DNA of 64,000 bases from Desulfarculaceae bacterium (GCA_021737645.1 JAIPDO010000004.1:50090-114089); one strand, 5' to 3'. Shown: positions 42,629 to 53,897, counted from the stretch's first letter. Notes: generated from the letters alone by a model not told the origin. Made by a program: numbers and translations.

Positions 42629-44089
42629 ATGCACAAAAAAACGCCTTTTACCGCCATGCTGAAGCCTTTTCCCCAGATGCTGTTGTTCTTGGCGTTCATC
42701 GCCGCCGGGTGGCTGTTGTGGGGGGCGACGCCCAACGCCCTGGCCCAGCAGAACGGCAAGGCCTCCGCACCGGATTATGCCGACAAGGTGCACCAGCTAC
42801 AAAAGGTCATCGAGATGCAGCAGCGCCAACTCCAGGCGCAGCAAAAGCAATTGGAGCAGCAGCGCCGGATGCTCCAGTCGCTGCAAGAGCAGGTGGGCGG
42901 CCTGATGAAGGCCGGGGCCAAACCAGCCGCCGTCCCCGTCCCGATAACCACCGCCGCCGCCAAACCCTCGACCAAGGAGGCCCCCAGCGACTGGGAGGGT
43001 TCTTTGGCGGTACCGGGCACCAAGACCCGCTTCGCCATTGGCGGCTTTGCCCAACTGGACGTTATCCACGACTCCGGAGCCATCACCACTCCGGCCGATT
43101 TCGTCACCGCCAACATCGTCACCCGGGGCGCCACCAAGGCCCAGGGCTCCGACGGCCAGACCAACTTCAGCGTCAAGGCCACCCAACTTTGGTTTGAGAC
43201 CAGGACGCCGGTGGAAGATGGGCGCCTGCGGACCTACGTGTCCATGGACTTTTTCGGCAACGCCCAAAGCGCCTCGCCCGACTTCAGGCTGCGCGAGGCC
43301 TACGGCGAACTTACTAAATTTGTATTGGGCGGTGATCTGCTGGCCGGTCAGGCATGGTCCACGATCTGGTACACCAACGCCTGGCCAAATATCCTGGATT
43401 ACGAGGGGCCCAGCGCCGAGGTGGGACAGCGGTTGCCTCAGATACGCTGGAGCCGGGCGCTGGACCAAAGTCTTACCTTGAAACTGGGCGTGGAGTCCCC
43501 CGGCGATCATGCCATCCAGGGGGCGGACGTGCTAAGCGCTTGGCCCGACGGGGTGGTTTCCCTGGAGTGGCTGGCCGGAACGCTGAAATTCCAGGGGTCG
43601 GCCATAGTGCGAGATTTGCGCGCCAGTCAGAACAACGGCCCCACCGAGAACGCGGTGGGCTGGGGCCTTTTGGCCAACGGCAACCTGGGGCTTCCCTTCC
43701 TGCACCAGGGGGACAACCTGACCTTTTCCATCAACTACGGCCAGGGTATGGGCTCCACCATCAACGACTCGCCGCCCGACGCCTTCTACGACCCCACCAG
43801 CAACAGCCTGGAGGTCCTGCCGGTATGGGGTTATTACCTTGGCTACGAGCACAAGTGGACCAAGGCCCTCAGCTCGGTCATTCTCTACGGGGCGCTGCGG
43901 GTGGACAACGCCGACAATCAGCCGGTCGACTCCTTGCACTCCACCCAATATTCCTGCGTCAACCTGATCTGGCAGCCTACCAGCTGGTGGCTGCTGGGAG
44001 GTGAGCTGCTTTGGGGCGAGCGCGAAGACAAGGACGGGGCCTCCGGCGACGACACCCGCTTGCAGTTCACCACCAAGTTCACCTTCTAG
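42629..44089 (+). CDS. DcaP-like outer-membrane porin
   Basis: A 486-residue exported protein. The ATG at 42629 follows AGAGG by 9 nt. A signal peptide (cleavage near NALAQQ) is followed by a Gln-rich coiled coil (QKVIEMQQRQLQAQQKQLE) around residues 55-95. The beta-barrel domain from residue 135 has FAIGGFAQLDVIHDSG and many alternating aromatic strands, ending in the terminal strand TRLQFTTKFTF with a C-terminal phenylalanine. These are features of the DcaP trimeric porin family, which lets dicarboxylates or similar anions across the outer membrane. A terminator follows 55 nt downstream. Confidence 0.85.
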   Translation: MHKKTPFTAMLKPFPQMLLFLAFIAAGWLLWGATPNALAQQNGKASAPDYADKVHQLQKVIEMQQRQLQAQQKQLEQQRRMLQSLQEQVGGLMKAGAKPAAVPVPITTAAAKPSTKEAPSDWEGSLAVPGTKTRFAIGGFAQLDVIHDSGAITTPADFVTANIVTRGATKAQGSDGQTNFSVKATQLWFETRTPVEDGRLRTYVSMDFFGNAQSASPDFRLREAYGELTKFVLGGDLLAGQAWSTIWYTNAWPNILDYEGPSAEVGQRLPQIRWSRALDQSLTLKLGVESPGDHAIQGADVLSAWPDGVVSLEWLAGTLKFQGSAIVRDLRASQNNGPTENAVGWGLLANGNLGLPFLHQGDNLTFSINYGQGMGSTINDSPPDAFYDPTSNSLEVLPVWGYYLGYEHKWTKALSSVILYGALRVDNADNQPVDSLHSTQYSCVNLIWQPTSWWLLGGELLWGEREDKDGASGDDTRLQFTTKFTF

Positions 44090-44143
44090 GCCCGACTGCG
44101 CCCCAACGCCATGGGGACTTGCGCAGGGCCAACCAAACGTAGC

Positions 44144-44180
44144 GCACCCCCGGCGACCCTTTCGCCGGGGGTGCGTTTTT
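44144..44180 (+). terminator. Intrinsic terminator of the porin gene
   Basis: GCACCCCCGGCGA (44144-44156) pairs with TCGCCGGGGGTGC (44162-44174), 13 bp, loop of 5 nt, followed by GTTTTTA. It serves the plus-strand porin gene. Confidence 0.9.
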
Positions 44181-44196
44181 ATCCCCCACCCCTATC

Positions 44197-44775
44197 TCAC
44201 AAGCTGCTGTTGAGGGCTTGGGCTCCGTTATGACCAGACTTGCCCACCGCCTCCCGGCTGGCCACGCTCAGGGGGCCGTCGCCGGCGTGGGCCATCCTCT
44301 CCAGGGCCGCGCAGGCCTGCGGGTCGCCCATATGGCCCAGGGCCCAGGCGGCGGTGCAGCGCACGGTGACGTTCTCGCCCTGCTGGTTGAGCACCGCGAC
44401 CAGGGGCTCCACCGCCCGCTTGTCGCCGATCTTGCCCAGAGCGCGCACGGCGATGCGCCGGATGTGACGATCCGGGTCTTGCAGCATGCCGATCAAAAGG
44501 TCCACCGCCCGGGCCTCGCCGATCTCGCCCAGGGTGTAGATGGCCACGCTACGCACCTGGCAGCACTGGGAGCCAGCCAGCTGCATGATGTTTTTGGGAG
44601 TCAGCTCCACCACCTTCACCTGGCATCCGCTCTGGGCCGCCTCCTGGCAGGTCCGTTGCAGCTTGGCCAGCACGAACTCCGGCGCCTGGCGCTGGGCCAA
44701 GGCGACCGGGGCAAAGCTCCAAGAAATAAGGGCGGCGGTCAAAACGGCCATCAGGCTGAAAACTATCTTTCTCAT
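44197..44775 (-). CDS. Exported HEAT-repeat protein
   Basis: A 192-residue protein with a signal peptide (MRKIVFSLMAVLTAALISW, cleavage near VALAQ) and four or so HEAT-like repeats. The repeats are recognisable as SVAIYTLGEIGEARAVDLL, IAVRALGKIGDKRAVEPL and TAAWALGHMGDPQACAAL, each about 31 residues apart. A strong GAGGAGAG site precedes the ATG. HEAT solenoids mediate protein contact; a function in the periplasm is not predictable. It converges on the porin gene and stands alone on its strand before a repeat-rich gap. Confidence 0.82.
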   Translation of the reverse strand: MRKIVFSLMAVLTAALISWSFAPVALAQRQAPEFVLAKLQRTCQEAAQSGCQVKVVELTPKNIMQLAGSQCCQVRSVAIYTLGEIGEARAVDLLIGMLQDPDRHIRRIAVRALGKIGDKRAVEPLVAVLNQQGENVTVRCTAAWALGHMGDPQACAALERMAHAGDGPLSVASREAVGKSGHNGAQALNSSL

Positions 44776-44980
44776 TTTTTCTCTCCTCGGTTTGGGTTTG
44801 CCGAGGATGCCGTGTCCTGCTGCATCCTCGTTAAGTCCAGGCTAGGCCCAAGCTGAAAAGAGACGTTAGGAGGTTTGGTGGAAAGGGGGTAAGGAAAAGG
44901 ATGAAAGCGCCTGCTGTTCCGGCGCAAAGCAATGAGGAAAGCTTTTTAGCCCGGAATTTCAGGAAAACGGGGCGGCAATG

Positions 44981-45263
44981 ACAACGCCACCCAGCGCCGC
45001 CTGGCGAAACCTAACCGGCACAGCCAGACACCGCAGGGCAAGGCGGCAGGCGAACGAGGGACGTAGGCGTAGTCTGCCTACGCCGAGGACCGAGTGATGC
45101 CGACAACGCCGCCATGCGGCGTTTGGCGAAGCCGGACCCGGCACAGCCAGGTGGCACTGGGCAAGGCGTCGGGCAAGCGAGACCCGCAGGCGTATTCTTA
45201 CATACGCCGAGGAGACGAGCGAAGCCCGCAACGCAGCATAGCGCCGCCTGGTGAAGCCGGGGG
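44981..45263. repeat. Tandem degenerate intergenic repeat, about 122-125 bp units, two and a partial third
   Basis: Units begin at 44981, 45103 and about 45228 with the shared start (A)CAACGC. Each full unit holds matching blocks such as GGCACAGCCAG, GGGCAAGGCG and TACGCCGAGG. Each full unit also has an inverted core: GGCGTAG/CTACGCC (45066-45084) and GGCGTAT/ATACGCC (45189-45208), where the stem changes in a compensatory way. The third unit stops at the response-regulator stop codon. The sequence between 44776 and 44980 has no coding signal. It resembles REP/BIME-like elements. Confidence 0.7.
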
Positions 45264-45932
45264 CTAGTAGGCCAGCCAATCGTCTAATGAGGTAACCCCC
45301 TCGCGCAGGGCGTAGCGTATCAAGTCTACTAGGTTGTCGATGTCCAGTTTTTCCATCAGGTTGCGCCGATGGGTCTCCACGGTTTTCACGCCCAGGTGCA
45401 GCCTTTCGGCCACTTCCTTGGCCTTGTGGCCCTCGGCCAGCAGTTGCAACACCTCCCGCTCCCTGGGGCTTAGCACCGAGGCGGGGGGATGGGACACGTC
45501 CTCGTTCAGGCGGCCCACGAAGCCCTTGACCACCAGATCGGTGACCTCGGGGCTGAGATAGGTCTTGCCCTGGGCCACCAGCCGGATCACCGAGGTCAAT
45601 TCGCCGGCGGTGCAGTCCTTGACCATGTAGCCCTTGGCCCCGGCCTCCAGCACCCCGGCCACAAAACGCGGGTCGCGGTGCATGGAAAGGGCCAGCACCT
45701 TGACCCCCTCCATCTCGGCCAGGATCTGCCGGGTGGCCTCGATGCCGTTCAACTCGGGCATGGATACATCCATCACCACCAGGTCCGGTCGCAGGCGCTT
45801 GGCCAGGGTCACCGCCTCCCGCCCGTTGTCGGCCTCGCCCACCACCTCCATGTCGGGCTCCTCGGACAGCAGGCTCTTGATGCCCTCGCGCATGATTTTG
45901 TGGTCGTCAACCAGAAGGATGCGGTTGCTCAT
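45264..45932 (-). CDS. NarL/FixJ-type response regulator
   Basis: A 222-residue response regulator. The receiver domain has the acidic pair in LLVDDHKIMRE and phospho-acceptor D55 in VVMDVSMPELNG. The C-terminal LuxR-type HTH reads LSPREREVLQLLAEGHKAKE with HLGVKTVETHRRNLMEKL. It overlaps the histidine kinase gene by 26 nt and is therefore its partner. Targets are unknown; the RND efflux operon starts upstream of this pair and the HEAT gene downstream. Confidence 0.93.
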   Translation of the reverse strand: MSNRILLVDDHKIMREGIKSLLSEEPDMEVVGEADNGREAVTLAKRLRPDLVVMDVSMPELNGIEATRQILAEMEGVKVLALSMHRDPRFVAGVLEAGAKGYMVKDCTAGELTSVIRLVAQGKTYLSPEVTDLVVKGFVGRLNEDVSHPPASVLSPREREVLQLLAEGHKAKEVAERLHLGVKTVETHRRNLMEKLDIDNLVDLIRYALREGVTSLDDWLAY

Positions 45933-47706
45933 CGCTTTGCTCCCCAGCCTCGGCCACTGTGGCCAAGGGCACGGTTATACGGGCCAGGCTTCCTCCCCGG
46001 CTGGGAGAGGATATATCCAGCCTGCCCCCCAGGAGGTCCAGACGCTCCCGCAGGCTGAACAGGCCCAGCCCCGTCCCGGCGTCCTGGTGTTGGGCCGGGT
46101 CGAAGCCAACTCCGTCGTCGCCCACGGTTATGGTCAGCTCCCGTCCGTCGGCCTTGATGCCTATCTCCACCTTTTGGGCCCGGGCATGCTTGGCGGCGTT
46201 GAGCAGCAACTCGGAGACCGCCCGGAACAAAAAGCTGCGCATCTGGGCGTCGCCCACCGCCACCTCCCCGGCGCAACTAAACTCCACCTGCATCCCGTAG
46301 CGCCCTCTGCCCTGCTCGGCCAGCCACTCCAGGGCCGGGGCCAGACCGATCTCGTCCAACACCCGGGGGCTCAACCTGGCGGTCAGCGACCTGGTGTCGG
46401 ATATGGCCTGGCCCAGCAGCTCCAGCACCTCCTCGATGCGCTCCAGGCTCCGGCCCTGGGCGCTCTCGGCGGCCTTGGAGAGCTTGAGCTTGCTCACCGC
46501 CAGGTACTGGCCAACCCCGTCGTGCAGGTCCCGAGCGATGCGCCGCCGCTCCCGGTCCTCGGCCTTTACCAACTCGGCGGTGAGCCGCCTCTGGCGGGTC
46601 ACGTCCACCGCCGTGCCGATCATGCCGTTGACCGCGCCGTTGTCGTCCACCAGGGGCGCGGTGTAGGAGAGGAACACCCTCTCGGCCCCGTCCGCCCTGA
46701 TCACCCGGTACTCCACCCCTTCCAGCACTATCCCCTCGTCGCGCACCTTCTTGAAGGCGCTCACGCAATGGCCGCGGTCGTCCGGGTGCACGTAATCGAT
46801 GAAATGCCCGCCCTGTATTTCATGGGGCTCGTAGCCCATCAGGCGGGCGGCCTTGGGGCCCACAAAGGAGTAGGTCCCCTCGTTGTCCAGGGTGTAGACC
46901 AACTGGGGGTTGGAGTTGACCAGGGAACGGTAGCGGGACTCGGAGCGCCCCAGCTCGGCGGTGCGCGAGGCCACCTTCTCCTCCAGGGAGGCGTTCAGGA
47001 GGTCCAACTGGCGCTCGCGCTCCTGAACCTGGGAGCGCAGCTTGAACTGCCTGAGCAGGGCCAAGCGGTGCAGCCAGTTGGCCCCCAACAGCAGCAGGCT
47101 GGCCGAAGCCAGGGTGCCGGTGTTGTGCAGCAGGTCTCCCCCGCCCAGCAGGGGGGTGTCGGCGATGGCCAGGGGCACCAGATACACCAAGAGCAACGAG
47201 GCCACCAGGGACGCCGCCACTCCCAGGCGGATGGGGATCAGCACGATGGCCGCGATCAACACCAAGCTGAAACCGGCGTAATAGTTGCCCCCGGTGCCGC
47301 CCATGGCCACCAGCATGATCTCCAGCATGGCCGCCACGGTGAGGGCTCCGGCGATGGTGAGCCCCTCCTGCCAGGCCTGTCCGCTCCAGCGCCGGTTGAG
47401 CAACCACAGCACCCCCATGACGCCGGCCGTCGCCAGGCGCAACCCCAGGAACAGACTGAAATAGGCGGGAGCCATGCGCCAGTCCACCACCGCGAAAAGC
47501 GGCACCAGGACCATGCCCACCGCGAAGCCCACCGACAGGCGGCTTTGCAGCAGATCCACGTAATGGGCCTTGAACTGGTCTTCGGTCTGCTCAGGATTCT
47601 CAAGGGTCCCGGATCGGCGGTTGGGGGCAACGGCGACCGGCGGGGCAAGCAAAACCATAGCGTGCGCCAACTCACTTTCATAGCTGGACAGGCGGCCTCC
47701 CAACAT
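45907..47706 (-). CDS. Membrane sensor histidine kinase with PAS domain (HisKA_3 type)
   Basis: A 599-residue kinase. The first about 230 residues contain five or six membrane helices (VGFAVGMVLVPLFAVVDW and others), followed by a short coiled coil. A PAS domain lies at about 260-380 (NSNPQLVYTLDNEGTYSFVG). The dimerisation/phosphoacceptor motif is ERRRIARDLHDGVGQ near residue 395, and the HATPase block reads LLLNAAKHARAQKVEIGI with GVGFDP and GTGLGLFSLRERL. The start is uncertain: ATG 47706 or an internal ATG at 47658. An AT-rich patch with TATAAT (47787-47792, minus strand) upstream could be its promoter. Confidence 0.9.
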   Translation of the reverse strand: MLGGRLSSYESELAHAMVLLAPPVAVAPNRRSGTLENPEQTEDQFKAHYVDLLQSRLSVGFAVGMVLVPLFAVVDWRMAPAYFSLFLGLRLATAGVMGVLWLLNRRWSGQAWQEGLTIAGALTVAAMLEIMLVAMGGTGGNYYAGFSLVLIAAIVLIPIRLGVAASLVASLLLVYLVPLAIADTPLLGGGDLLHNTGTLASASLLLLGANWLHRLALLRQFKLRSQVQERERQLDLLNASLEEKVASRTAELGRSESRYRSLVNSNPQLVYTLDNEGTYSFVGPKAARLMGYEPHEIQGGHFIDYVHPDDRGHCVSAFKKVRDEGIVLEGVEYRVIRADGAERVFLSYTAPLVDDNGAVNGMIGTAVDVTRQRRLTAELVKAEDRERRRIARDLHDGVGQYLAVSKLKLSKAAESAQGRSLERIEEVLELLGQAISDTRSLTARLSPRVLDEIGLAPALEWLAEQGRGRYGMQVEFSCAGEVAVGDAQMRSFLFRAVSELLLNAAKHARAQKVEIGIKADGRELTITVGDDGVGFDPAQHQDAGTGLGLFSLRERLDLLGGRLDISSPSRGGSLARITVPLATVAEAGEQSDEQPHPSG

Positions 47707-47854
47707 ACGGCATCACGAGGCGTTGGGGGCATCCTCCCCGGTGACAAGCAAGACCATGGCGGACCGCATGGGACATTTAAAAACATATTATAAATCACCG
47801 ACGAATTGTGTAGTTTTTTGAGTGCCCGCGAGAAGGCGGCGGCCCCCGCCACAA

Positions 47855-47886
47855 AAAACAGGGGGACGGGATTGCTCCCGTCCCCC
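47855..47886 (-). terminator. Intrinsic terminator of the RND efflux operon
   Basis: GGGGGACGGGA (47861-47871) pairs with TCCCGTCCCCC (47876-47886), followed on the minus strand by TGTTTTTTG. It lies 37 nt after the outer-membrane factor stop codon. Confidence 0.88.
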
Positions 47887-47922
47887 CGTGGGTTGCCCGC
47901 GCGGTTGTTCGATCAAGCCGGA

Positions 47923-49425
47923 TTACTGGCGGGCGAGCTTGCCTGACGCTTGGGCCGTCTTGGGCGCGGCCGGAGTGGGTTGTTGGGAAGTTTTGGTGCG
48001 CATGTGCTGCCAGCCGCCGCCCAGGGCCTTGTACAGGCTGATGATGTCTCCGGTGATGGCCTCCTGGCTGGTGATGCGCTGATCGTCGTAAGTGAACAGG
48101 GAGCGTTGGGCGTCCAGCACGTCGTTGAAGGTCACCAGCCCTTGACGGTACTTATCCTGGGCAATGTCGGCCGCCTTCTGGGCCGCGTCCACCGCCGCGG
48201 TAAGGGCTGCCAAGCGGTGCTGCTCCTGGTTGAAGGCGGTGAGCGAGTTGCGAATTTCCTTGACCGCCACCAGCACCGCTTTGTCATATTGCGCGGCCAG
48301 CTGCTCCTGCCTGGCGTTTTGCACCTCGATGTTGGCCCGGATGGATCCTGCGCGGAAAATGGGCCAAGTCACGCTGGGCAGGATGCTCCAAACGTTGCTG
48401 TCGGCGTTGAACAGCTTGGAGCTCTTCATGGACTCCAGCCCGATGGAGCCGATCAGGTAGAATTTGGGGTACAGATCGGCGGTGGCCACGCCGATGCGGG
48501 CGGTCTGGGCGGCCAGGGCGCGCTCGGCCATGCGGATGTCCGGACGCTGGCGCAGGGTGTCAGCCGGAATTTTCAGCACCACGTTGAAGGGCGCTCTTGG
48601 TATGGCCTGGGACTTTTCCAAACGCTTTTGCAGCTTGCCGGGCATCTTGCCCACCAGCACCGCCAGGGCGTTGTAGGAGCGCTCCAGGCCGCTCTTGAGG
48701 GTGGGAATGGTGGAGCGGCTTTTTTCCAGGTTGTAGCGCGCCTGCTGCACGTCCAACTCGTCGCTGAGCCCGGCCTGGTAGCGGGCCTGGAGAATGTCCA
48801 GAGTGTCGGCCTGGGCCTTGAGGTTGTTCTCGGCCACCGCCAGCCGCTGTTGGTAGGAGCGGATGGCCACATAGGTCTGGGCCACCTCGCCGGCCATGGA
48901 AACCCACACCGACTCCAGGGAGGCCTGCTCGGATTGGATGTCGGCCTGGGCCGCCTCCACCCCGCGCCGGGTGCCGCCGAAGATATCGACTTCCCAAGTG
49001 GCATCGAAGCCCGCGCTGTAATAAGTGTTCTCTGCGCGGATGGCCTCGCCGTCGGCATCGGCGGTGGTGATGGCCCTGCCCTGCTTGTAGGAGCCGGCGA
49101 CATCCACCGAGGGGAACAGGCCCGCCCGGCTGATGACCAGCTGAGCCCTGGCCTCGCGCACCTTGGCCCGGGCCTGGCGCACGTCCAGGTTGCCCCCCAG
49201 GGCCTCTTGGATCAGCTCGCTGAGCATGGGATCGTTGAAGACCTTCCACCAGGAGACCAGGCTTTCCTTGGTAATGGACGCCCGCCGCACTTGACCGGCC
49301 GGGGTGTCGGATATGTCCGAAACATCGGCCTTGGGCGCTGGCTGCTGCTGATAGTCAGGGCCCACCGTGACGCACCCGGCGAGGGTAAGGCACAACATGG
49401 GTATGAGTAACAGTTTCAGTTTCAT
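47923..49425 (-). CDS. RND efflux outer-membrane factor (OprM/NodT lipoprotein)
   Basis: A 500-residue lipoprotein starting [18 protein letters not shown] (ATG 49425 overlapping the RND pump stop as ATGA), with a lipobox LAGC at cysteine 18. It has the two-fold outer-membrane efflux domain, with repeats starting near [21 protein letters not shown] and near [17 protein letters not shown], and the [14 protein letters not shown] block. It forms the outer-membrane exit duct of the tripartite pump. Confidence 0.93.
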   Translation of the reverse strand: MKLKLLLIPMLCLTLAGCVTVGPDYQQQPAPKADVSDISDTPAGQVRRASITKESLVSWWKVFNDPMLSELIQEALGGNLDVRQARAKVREARAQLVISRAGLFPSVDVAGSYKQGRAITTADADGEAIRAENTYYSAGFDATWEVDIFGGTRRGVEAAQADIQSEQASLESVWVSMAGEVAQTYVAIRSYQQRLAVAENNLKAQADTLDILQARYQAGLSDELDVQQARYNLEKSRSTIPTLKSGLERSYNALAVLVGKMPGKLQKRLEKSQAIPRAPFNVVLKIPADTLRQRPDIRMAERALAAQTARIGVATADLYPKFYLIGSIGLESMKSSKLFNADSNVWSILPSVTWPIFRAGSIRANIEVQNARQEQLAAQYDKAVLVAVKEIRNSLTAFNQEQHRLAALTAAVDAAQKAADIAQDKYRQGLVTFNDVLDAQRSLFTYDDQRITSQEAITGDIISLYKALGGGWQHMRTKTSQQPTPAAPKTAQASGKLARQ

Positions 49426-52400
49426 GAGAGGTCCCCCTTGGCGGCCTCTGGTTTGGTTGGCTGCGCCTGCTCGCTGGAGAGTTTGGCCTTCAGGTATTCC
49501 CGCAGCCTTTGGAACAAGACGTACAGGGCCGGCACGATGAGTATGCCCATCACCGTGGCCGCCACCATGCCCGCGCACACGGTCAGACCGATGGCCTGAC
49601 GGCTGTTGGCTCCCGCGCCGGTGGCGAAGATCATGGGCAGGGTGCCCAGGATGAAGGTGAAGGCGGTCATGAGCACCGCCCGGAACCGTTCGTGGATGCC
49701 GATGCGGGCCGCTTCCAGGATGGTGTGGCCCTTCTCGCGCTGGGTCTTGCAGAACTCCACGATTAGGATGGCGTTCTTGCTGGCCAGGCCCACCAACAGG
49801 ATCAAACCCAACTGAGCGTAGATGCTCAGTGAGAGGCCCATGAGCCTGATGCCCGCCAGCGCCCCGGCCACGGCCACGGTGATGGAGAGCATAACCGGCA
49901 CGGGGATGGTCCAGCTTTCATACTGGGCCACCAAGAGCAGATAGCCAAATAGCAGGGACAGGCCCATGAGCATGATGCCTTGGGTCTGCACCTTGCGCTC
50001 CTGGTAGCTCATGCCCGACCAGTCCAGGGTGTAGCCCTTGGGCAGACTCTCTTTGGCGATGCGCTCCACCGCCGCGATGGCCGCGCCGGTGCTGACGCCA
50101 CCCGCGGTCAGGGCGGTGATGGCGGCGCTGGGGTACTGGTTGAAGCGCAGCAGCATGCGCGGCGCGGCAGTGGGCCTGATCTTTACCAGGCTGGATACGG
50201 GCACCATCTCCCCGGAGGCGTTTTTGACGTTTAGCTCGCCGATGTCCTCCAGGCTTTTGCGGTATGGCCAATCGGCCTGAACCATGACCTTGTTCACCTG
50301 GTTGCCGATATTTATGTCGTTGACGTAGCGCGAACCCAGGTAGTTTTGCAGGGTGGTGAATAGGTTTTTAACCGACACACCTAGGGATTGGGTCTTGGCG
50401 CGGTCCACCTCTAGGTACAGGTGCGGGGTGTTGGCCGCATAGGAGGAAAAGGCCACCATGATCTCCGGCGAGGCGTTCAGGCGCATGAGGAAGTTGCCCA
50501 GCACCTGAGCCATCCGTTGGGGATCGTTTTCGGTGATGCTCTGCAAGCGGATATCCAGCCCGTTGCTCAGCCCCAGCCCCATTATGGGCGGCGGGGTGAA
50601 GATGCTGATCCTGGCCCCGGGTATCTGGGCGGCGGACATCTGCAATTTCCTGACAAAGGCGTCTATTTGCATCTCAGCCGACTTGCGCTCGCCCCAGTCC
50701 ACCAGGTGGGTGACCATGAACCCCATGTTCTCGCCGCTGCCGCCGATGATGCTGTAGCCCGAGACATTCATCACCGATTCCACCCCCTTGAGCTTACGCG
50801 TGGCCTCGGAAATGCGTTTCATGATCTGCTCGGTTCGCGCCAAGGCGGCCCCCTCGGGCAGTTGCACATCGGTGAATATGGCCCCCTGGTCTTCGGGGGG
50901 GATTAGCGAGGTCTGGGTGGTGTAGAAGAACAGGCCGCTAATGGCCGCCAGGGCCAAAAGGATCACCACCGGGAAGGCCAGGCGCTTGGCCAGCCAAATG
51001 GACCACACCACGTAGCCGTCGCGCCCCTTGTCCAGAGCCCGGTTGAACCAAGCCAAGGGCCCGCGGGTGATGCCGTGCTGCTTGCGTAGCAGGGTGGCGC
51101 ACAGGGCCGGGCTAAGGCTCAGGGCCACGATGGTGGAGAATAGCACCGCGGTGCTGATGGTCACCGCGAACTGGCGGTAGATCTGGCCGGTGAGACCGGC
51201 CACGAAACCCACCGGCACGAAGATAGCCAAAAGCACCAGCGAGATGGCCACGATGGCCACGCTGACCTCGCGCATGGCTTTGATTGCCGCGTCCTTAGGC
51301 CCCAGGCCCTCGTTTTCCATGAGGTGATAGACGCGCTCCACCACCACGATAGCATCGTCCACCACCAGGCCAATGGCCAACACCAGGGCGAACAGGGTCA
51401 ACAGGTTGATGGTGTAGCCCAGGGCCATGAGAACCGCGAAAGTCGATAACAGCGAGACCGGGATGGCCACCACCGGGATCAGGGTGGCCCGCCAGTCCTG
51501 CAGGAAGACGTAGCAGACCAGCACCACCAAACCAAAGGTTAAGAGCAGGGTAAATAGGATCTCCTGCACTGATGCGGTGATGGTCAGGGTGGCGTCATAG
51601 GCCATGGAATAGTCCACCCCGGAAGGCCAGGTGGTCTTGAGCCTTTTCATCTCGGCCTGCACCGCCTCCATGGTGGCCAGGGAGTTGGAGCCCGGCGTTT
51701 GGGCCAGCATCAAGGCCACTGAAGGCATGCCGTCGTAGCTGGTGCTGTAAGCGTAGGTGTCGCGGCCCAGCACCACCCTGGCCACGTCCTTTAGGCGCAC
51801 CTGGCCGCCCTGGGCGTCTGAGCGGACGACAATGTCCCCAAAGTCTTTGGGGTCGTTTAGGCGGCCCTGGGTTTGCAAGGTGTAGACCAGCTTGATGTCC
51901 TTGACGCCGGGAGCCGCACCCACCGAGCCGATGGAGGCCTGGAGGTTCTGGGTGGAGATGGCGCTCACCACGTCCTGGCTGCTGAGGCCCAAGGCCTGGA
52001 GCCGGTCAGAGTTGAGCCAGACGCGCATGCTGTACTGGCCGCCCAGGATGGTGACGCCACCCACGCCGGGCACCCTTTTGAGGGCGTCCTTGAGCCGCTC
52101 ATGCACGAAGTTGCCCAAATACAACTCGTCGCGGGAGTTGTCCGGAGAGTAGATGGCCATAAAGCCCAGGACGCTGGAGGAACGCGTCTCCACGGTCAGA
52201 CCGATTTGGGTCACCTCGGTGGGCAGCTTAGACATGGCCTGTTGCAGACGGTTCTGCACCTTGACCAAGGCGATGTCCAGGTTGGTGCCCACCTCGAAGC
52301 TGACCGTGAGCTGGTAATAGCCCTGGTTGTCGCTCTTGGACTCCATGTAGATCATGTTGTCCACACCGTTGATCTCTTGCTCGAGGGGCGTGGCCACGGT

Positions 52401-52580
52401 CTTGGCCAGCACCTCGGCGCTGGCGCCGGGATAGCTGGCCTCCACCACCACCGTGGGCGGGGTGACCTGGGGGTACTGCTCTATGGGCAGCGAGGACAGG
52501 GCCAGGGCTCCGGCCAGGGTCAGCACGATGGCGATGACCATGGCGAAGCGGGGCCGCTCTATGAAAAGGCGCGAGATCAT
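49422..52580 (-). CDS. RND multidrug efflux pump, HAE1 family
   Basis: A 1052-residue inner-membrane transporter of full AcrB/MexB length. N-terminal [19 protein letters not shown] and [16 protein letters not shown] are typical of HAE1 pumps. The proton-relay aspartates sit in [14 protein letters not shown] near residue 405. [18 protein letters not shown] marks the second porter half, and the fourth motif [14 protein letters not shown] is near residue 930. It overlaps both flanking genes by 4 nt. It expels hydrophobic or amphiphilic compounds; specificity unknown. Confidence 0.95.
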   Translation of the reverse strand: MISRLFIERPRFAMVIAIVLTLAGALALSSLPIEQYPQVTPPTVVVEASYPGASAEVLAKTVATPLEQEINGVDNMIYMESKSDNQGYYQLTVSFEVGTNLDIALVKVQNRLQQAMSKLPTEVTQIGLTVETRSSSVLGFMAIYSPDNSRDELYLGNFVHERLKDALKRVPGVGGVTILGGQYSMRVWLNSDRLQALGLSSQDVVSAISTQNLQASIGSVGAAPGVKDIKLVYTLQTQGRLNDPKDFGDIVVRSDAQGGQVRLKDVARVVLGRDTYAYSTSYDGMPSVALMLAQTPGSNSLATMEAVQAEMKRLKTTWPSGVDYSMAYDATLTITASVQEILFTLLLTFGLVVLVCYVFLQDWRATLIPVVAIPVSLLSTFAVLMALGYTINLLTLFALVLAIGLVVDDAIVVVERVYHLMENEGLGPKDAAIKAMREVSVAIVAISLVLLAIFVPVGFVAGLTGQIYRQFAVTISTAVLFSTIVALSLSPALCATLLRKQHGITRGPLAWFNRALDKGRDGYVVWSIWLAKRLAFPVVILLALAAISGLFFYTTQTSLIPPEDQGAIFTDVQLPEGAALARTEQIMKRISEATRKLKGVESVMNVSGYSIIGGSGENMGFMVTHLVDWGERKSAEMQIDAFVRKLQMSAAQIPGARISIFTPPPIMGLGLSNGLDIRLQSITENDPQRMAQVLGNFLMRLNASPEIMVAFSSYAANTPHLYLEVDRAKTQSLGVSVKNLFTTLQNYLGSRYVNDINIGNQVNKVMVQADWPYRKSLEDIGELNVKNASGEMVPVSSLVKIRPTAAPRMLLRFNQYPSAAITALTAGGVSTGAAIAAVERIAKESLPKGYTLDWSGMSYQERKVQTQGIMLMGLSLLFGYLLLVAQYESWTIPVPVMLSITVAVAGALAGIRLMGLSLSIYAQLGLILLVGLASKNAILIVEFCKTQREKGHTILEAARIGIHERFRAVLMTAFTFILGTLPMIFATGAGANSRQAIGLTVCAGMVAATVMGILIVPALYVLFQRLREYLKAKLSSEQAQPTKPEAAKGDLS

Positions 52581-53839
52581 GACTGGCGGCCCTCTCTGCC
52601 CGAAGTGGCCGCGGTCTTGGCCGCCTTGACCGGCTGGCCGGGCCGCACCCTTTGCAGGCCCTGGACCACCACGGTTTCACCCGCCTTCAGACCAGAGTTG
52701 ACGATGCGCTTGCCCTCCACGCTGTCGCCCAGCTTTACGTAACGCTGCTGGGCCACGCCCTTGGCCGACACCACATAGACGTACTCGCCTTTCTGGTCGG
52801 TCATGATCGCTTCCTGGGGCAACACCACGCTGCGCGCGGTGTTCGGGGTCTCCATGAACACCCTGACGTAGCTGTTGGGCACCAGCTCCCCGCCGGCGTT
52901 GTCGTAGCGCAGACGCAGCACGATGGTGCCGGTGTTGAGGTTCATGCGGTTGCCCACGAAGTCCAAGGCGCCGTCACCTTGAAAGAAGTCGCCGTTGGGC
53001 AGTTGCAGGCGGGCCTTGATGGCCTCGATGCCCTCGCGCTTGCTTATCTTGAGCAGGTCCAGGTAGTCGCGGTCGCTGATGGCGAAACGCACCCTGACCG
53101 GGTCCACCTGCACCACCCGAGCCATCATCACCGCGCCGGGGCTAACGTAGTCGCCCGCAGTCACCTCGGCCTTGCCGATGCGCCCGCTGATGGGCGAGCG
53201 GACCTGGGTGTAGTCCAAATCGATGCGGGCCACCGTGAGGTTGGCCTCGGACGACTTGACCTGAGCCTTCAGCTGCTCGATCTTGGCCTTGGACTCCTGC
53301 TGGGCCGCCTTGAATTGGCGCACCGCGCTCTTGGCCTTGTCCACGTCGGCCTGCACCACGCTGCGCTTGCCGGCGTTGCTCAGGCGCTTAAAATACTGCT
53401 CAGCGTAGGTGAGTTGGGCCTCCACCGATTCCAGGTTGGCCTTGGCCGCGGCCAGGCTGGCCTTGGCCTGGGCCAGGGTGGCCTCGTTAAGCTCCACCTT
53501 GGCCCTGTAGCGGTCGGGATCGATGGTGTACAAGAGGTCGCCCTGATTGACCATGGCGCCTTCCTTGAAGTGCACCTTCTTGATGGTGCCCGACACCTGG
53601 GCGTACAGTTCGGCGTCCTGAATGGCCTCCACATGGCCCACGTACTTGCTGGGCGGCTTGAGGGAGGCCTCCTGAACCTTGGCGACCACCACCTGCGGGG
53701 CCGCCCCCCGCCCGGCCATGGCGGCCATGCCCTTGCTTCCGCCAGGCTGCCCGCCCGGCATCAAGCCGCGCACAATCCAACCAACGGCTACCAGGGCCAG
53801 CAGCAAAACACCGATGACGATGGGTTTCAAAACACGCAT
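52577..53839 (-). CDS. RND efflux periplasmic adaptor (membrane fusion protein)
   Basis: A 420-residue adaptor starting [19 protein letters not shown] (ATG 53839, AAGGAG 8 nt upstream) with an uncleaved or processed N-terminal membrane segment. The lipoyl/barrel-sandwich half reads [20 protein letters not shown] coiled-coil hairpin rich in Ala, Lys and Glu follows at about 110-190, and then the second lipoyl half ([20 protein letters not shown]). It bridges pump and outer-membrane factor and is the first structural gene after the TetR regulator. Confidence 0.93.
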   Translation of the reverse strand: MRVLKPIVIGVLLLALVAVGWIVRGLMPGGQPGGSKGMAAMAGRGAAPQVVVAKVQEASLKPPSKYVGHVEAIQDAELYAQVSGTIKKVHFKEGAMVNQGDLLYTIDPDRYRAKVELNEATLAQAKASLAAAKANLESVEAQLTYAEQYFKRLSNAGKRSVVQADVDKAKSAVRQFKAAQQESKAKIEQLKAQVKSSEANLTVARIDLDYTQVRSPISGRIGKAEVTAGDYVSPGAVMMARVVQVDPVRVRFAISDRDYLDLLKISKREGIEAIKARLQLPNGDFFQGDGALDFVGNRMNLNTGTIVLRLRYDNAGGELVPNSYVRVFMETPNTARSVVLPQEAIMTDQKGEYVYVVSAKGVAQQRYVKLGDSVEGKRIVNSGLKAGETVVVQGLQRVRPGQPVKAAKTAATSGREGRQS

Positions 53840-53897
53840 CGTAAAAGTCTCCTTGATTCTTCCGGGGGGATACACACCGCCCCTTCACAAAATTAGT

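Noticed and set aside
44981..45263. CRISPR-like array
   Set aside because: Repeats are long (about 122-125 bp), degenerate and contiguous, without spacers; better described as a REP-like tandem element.
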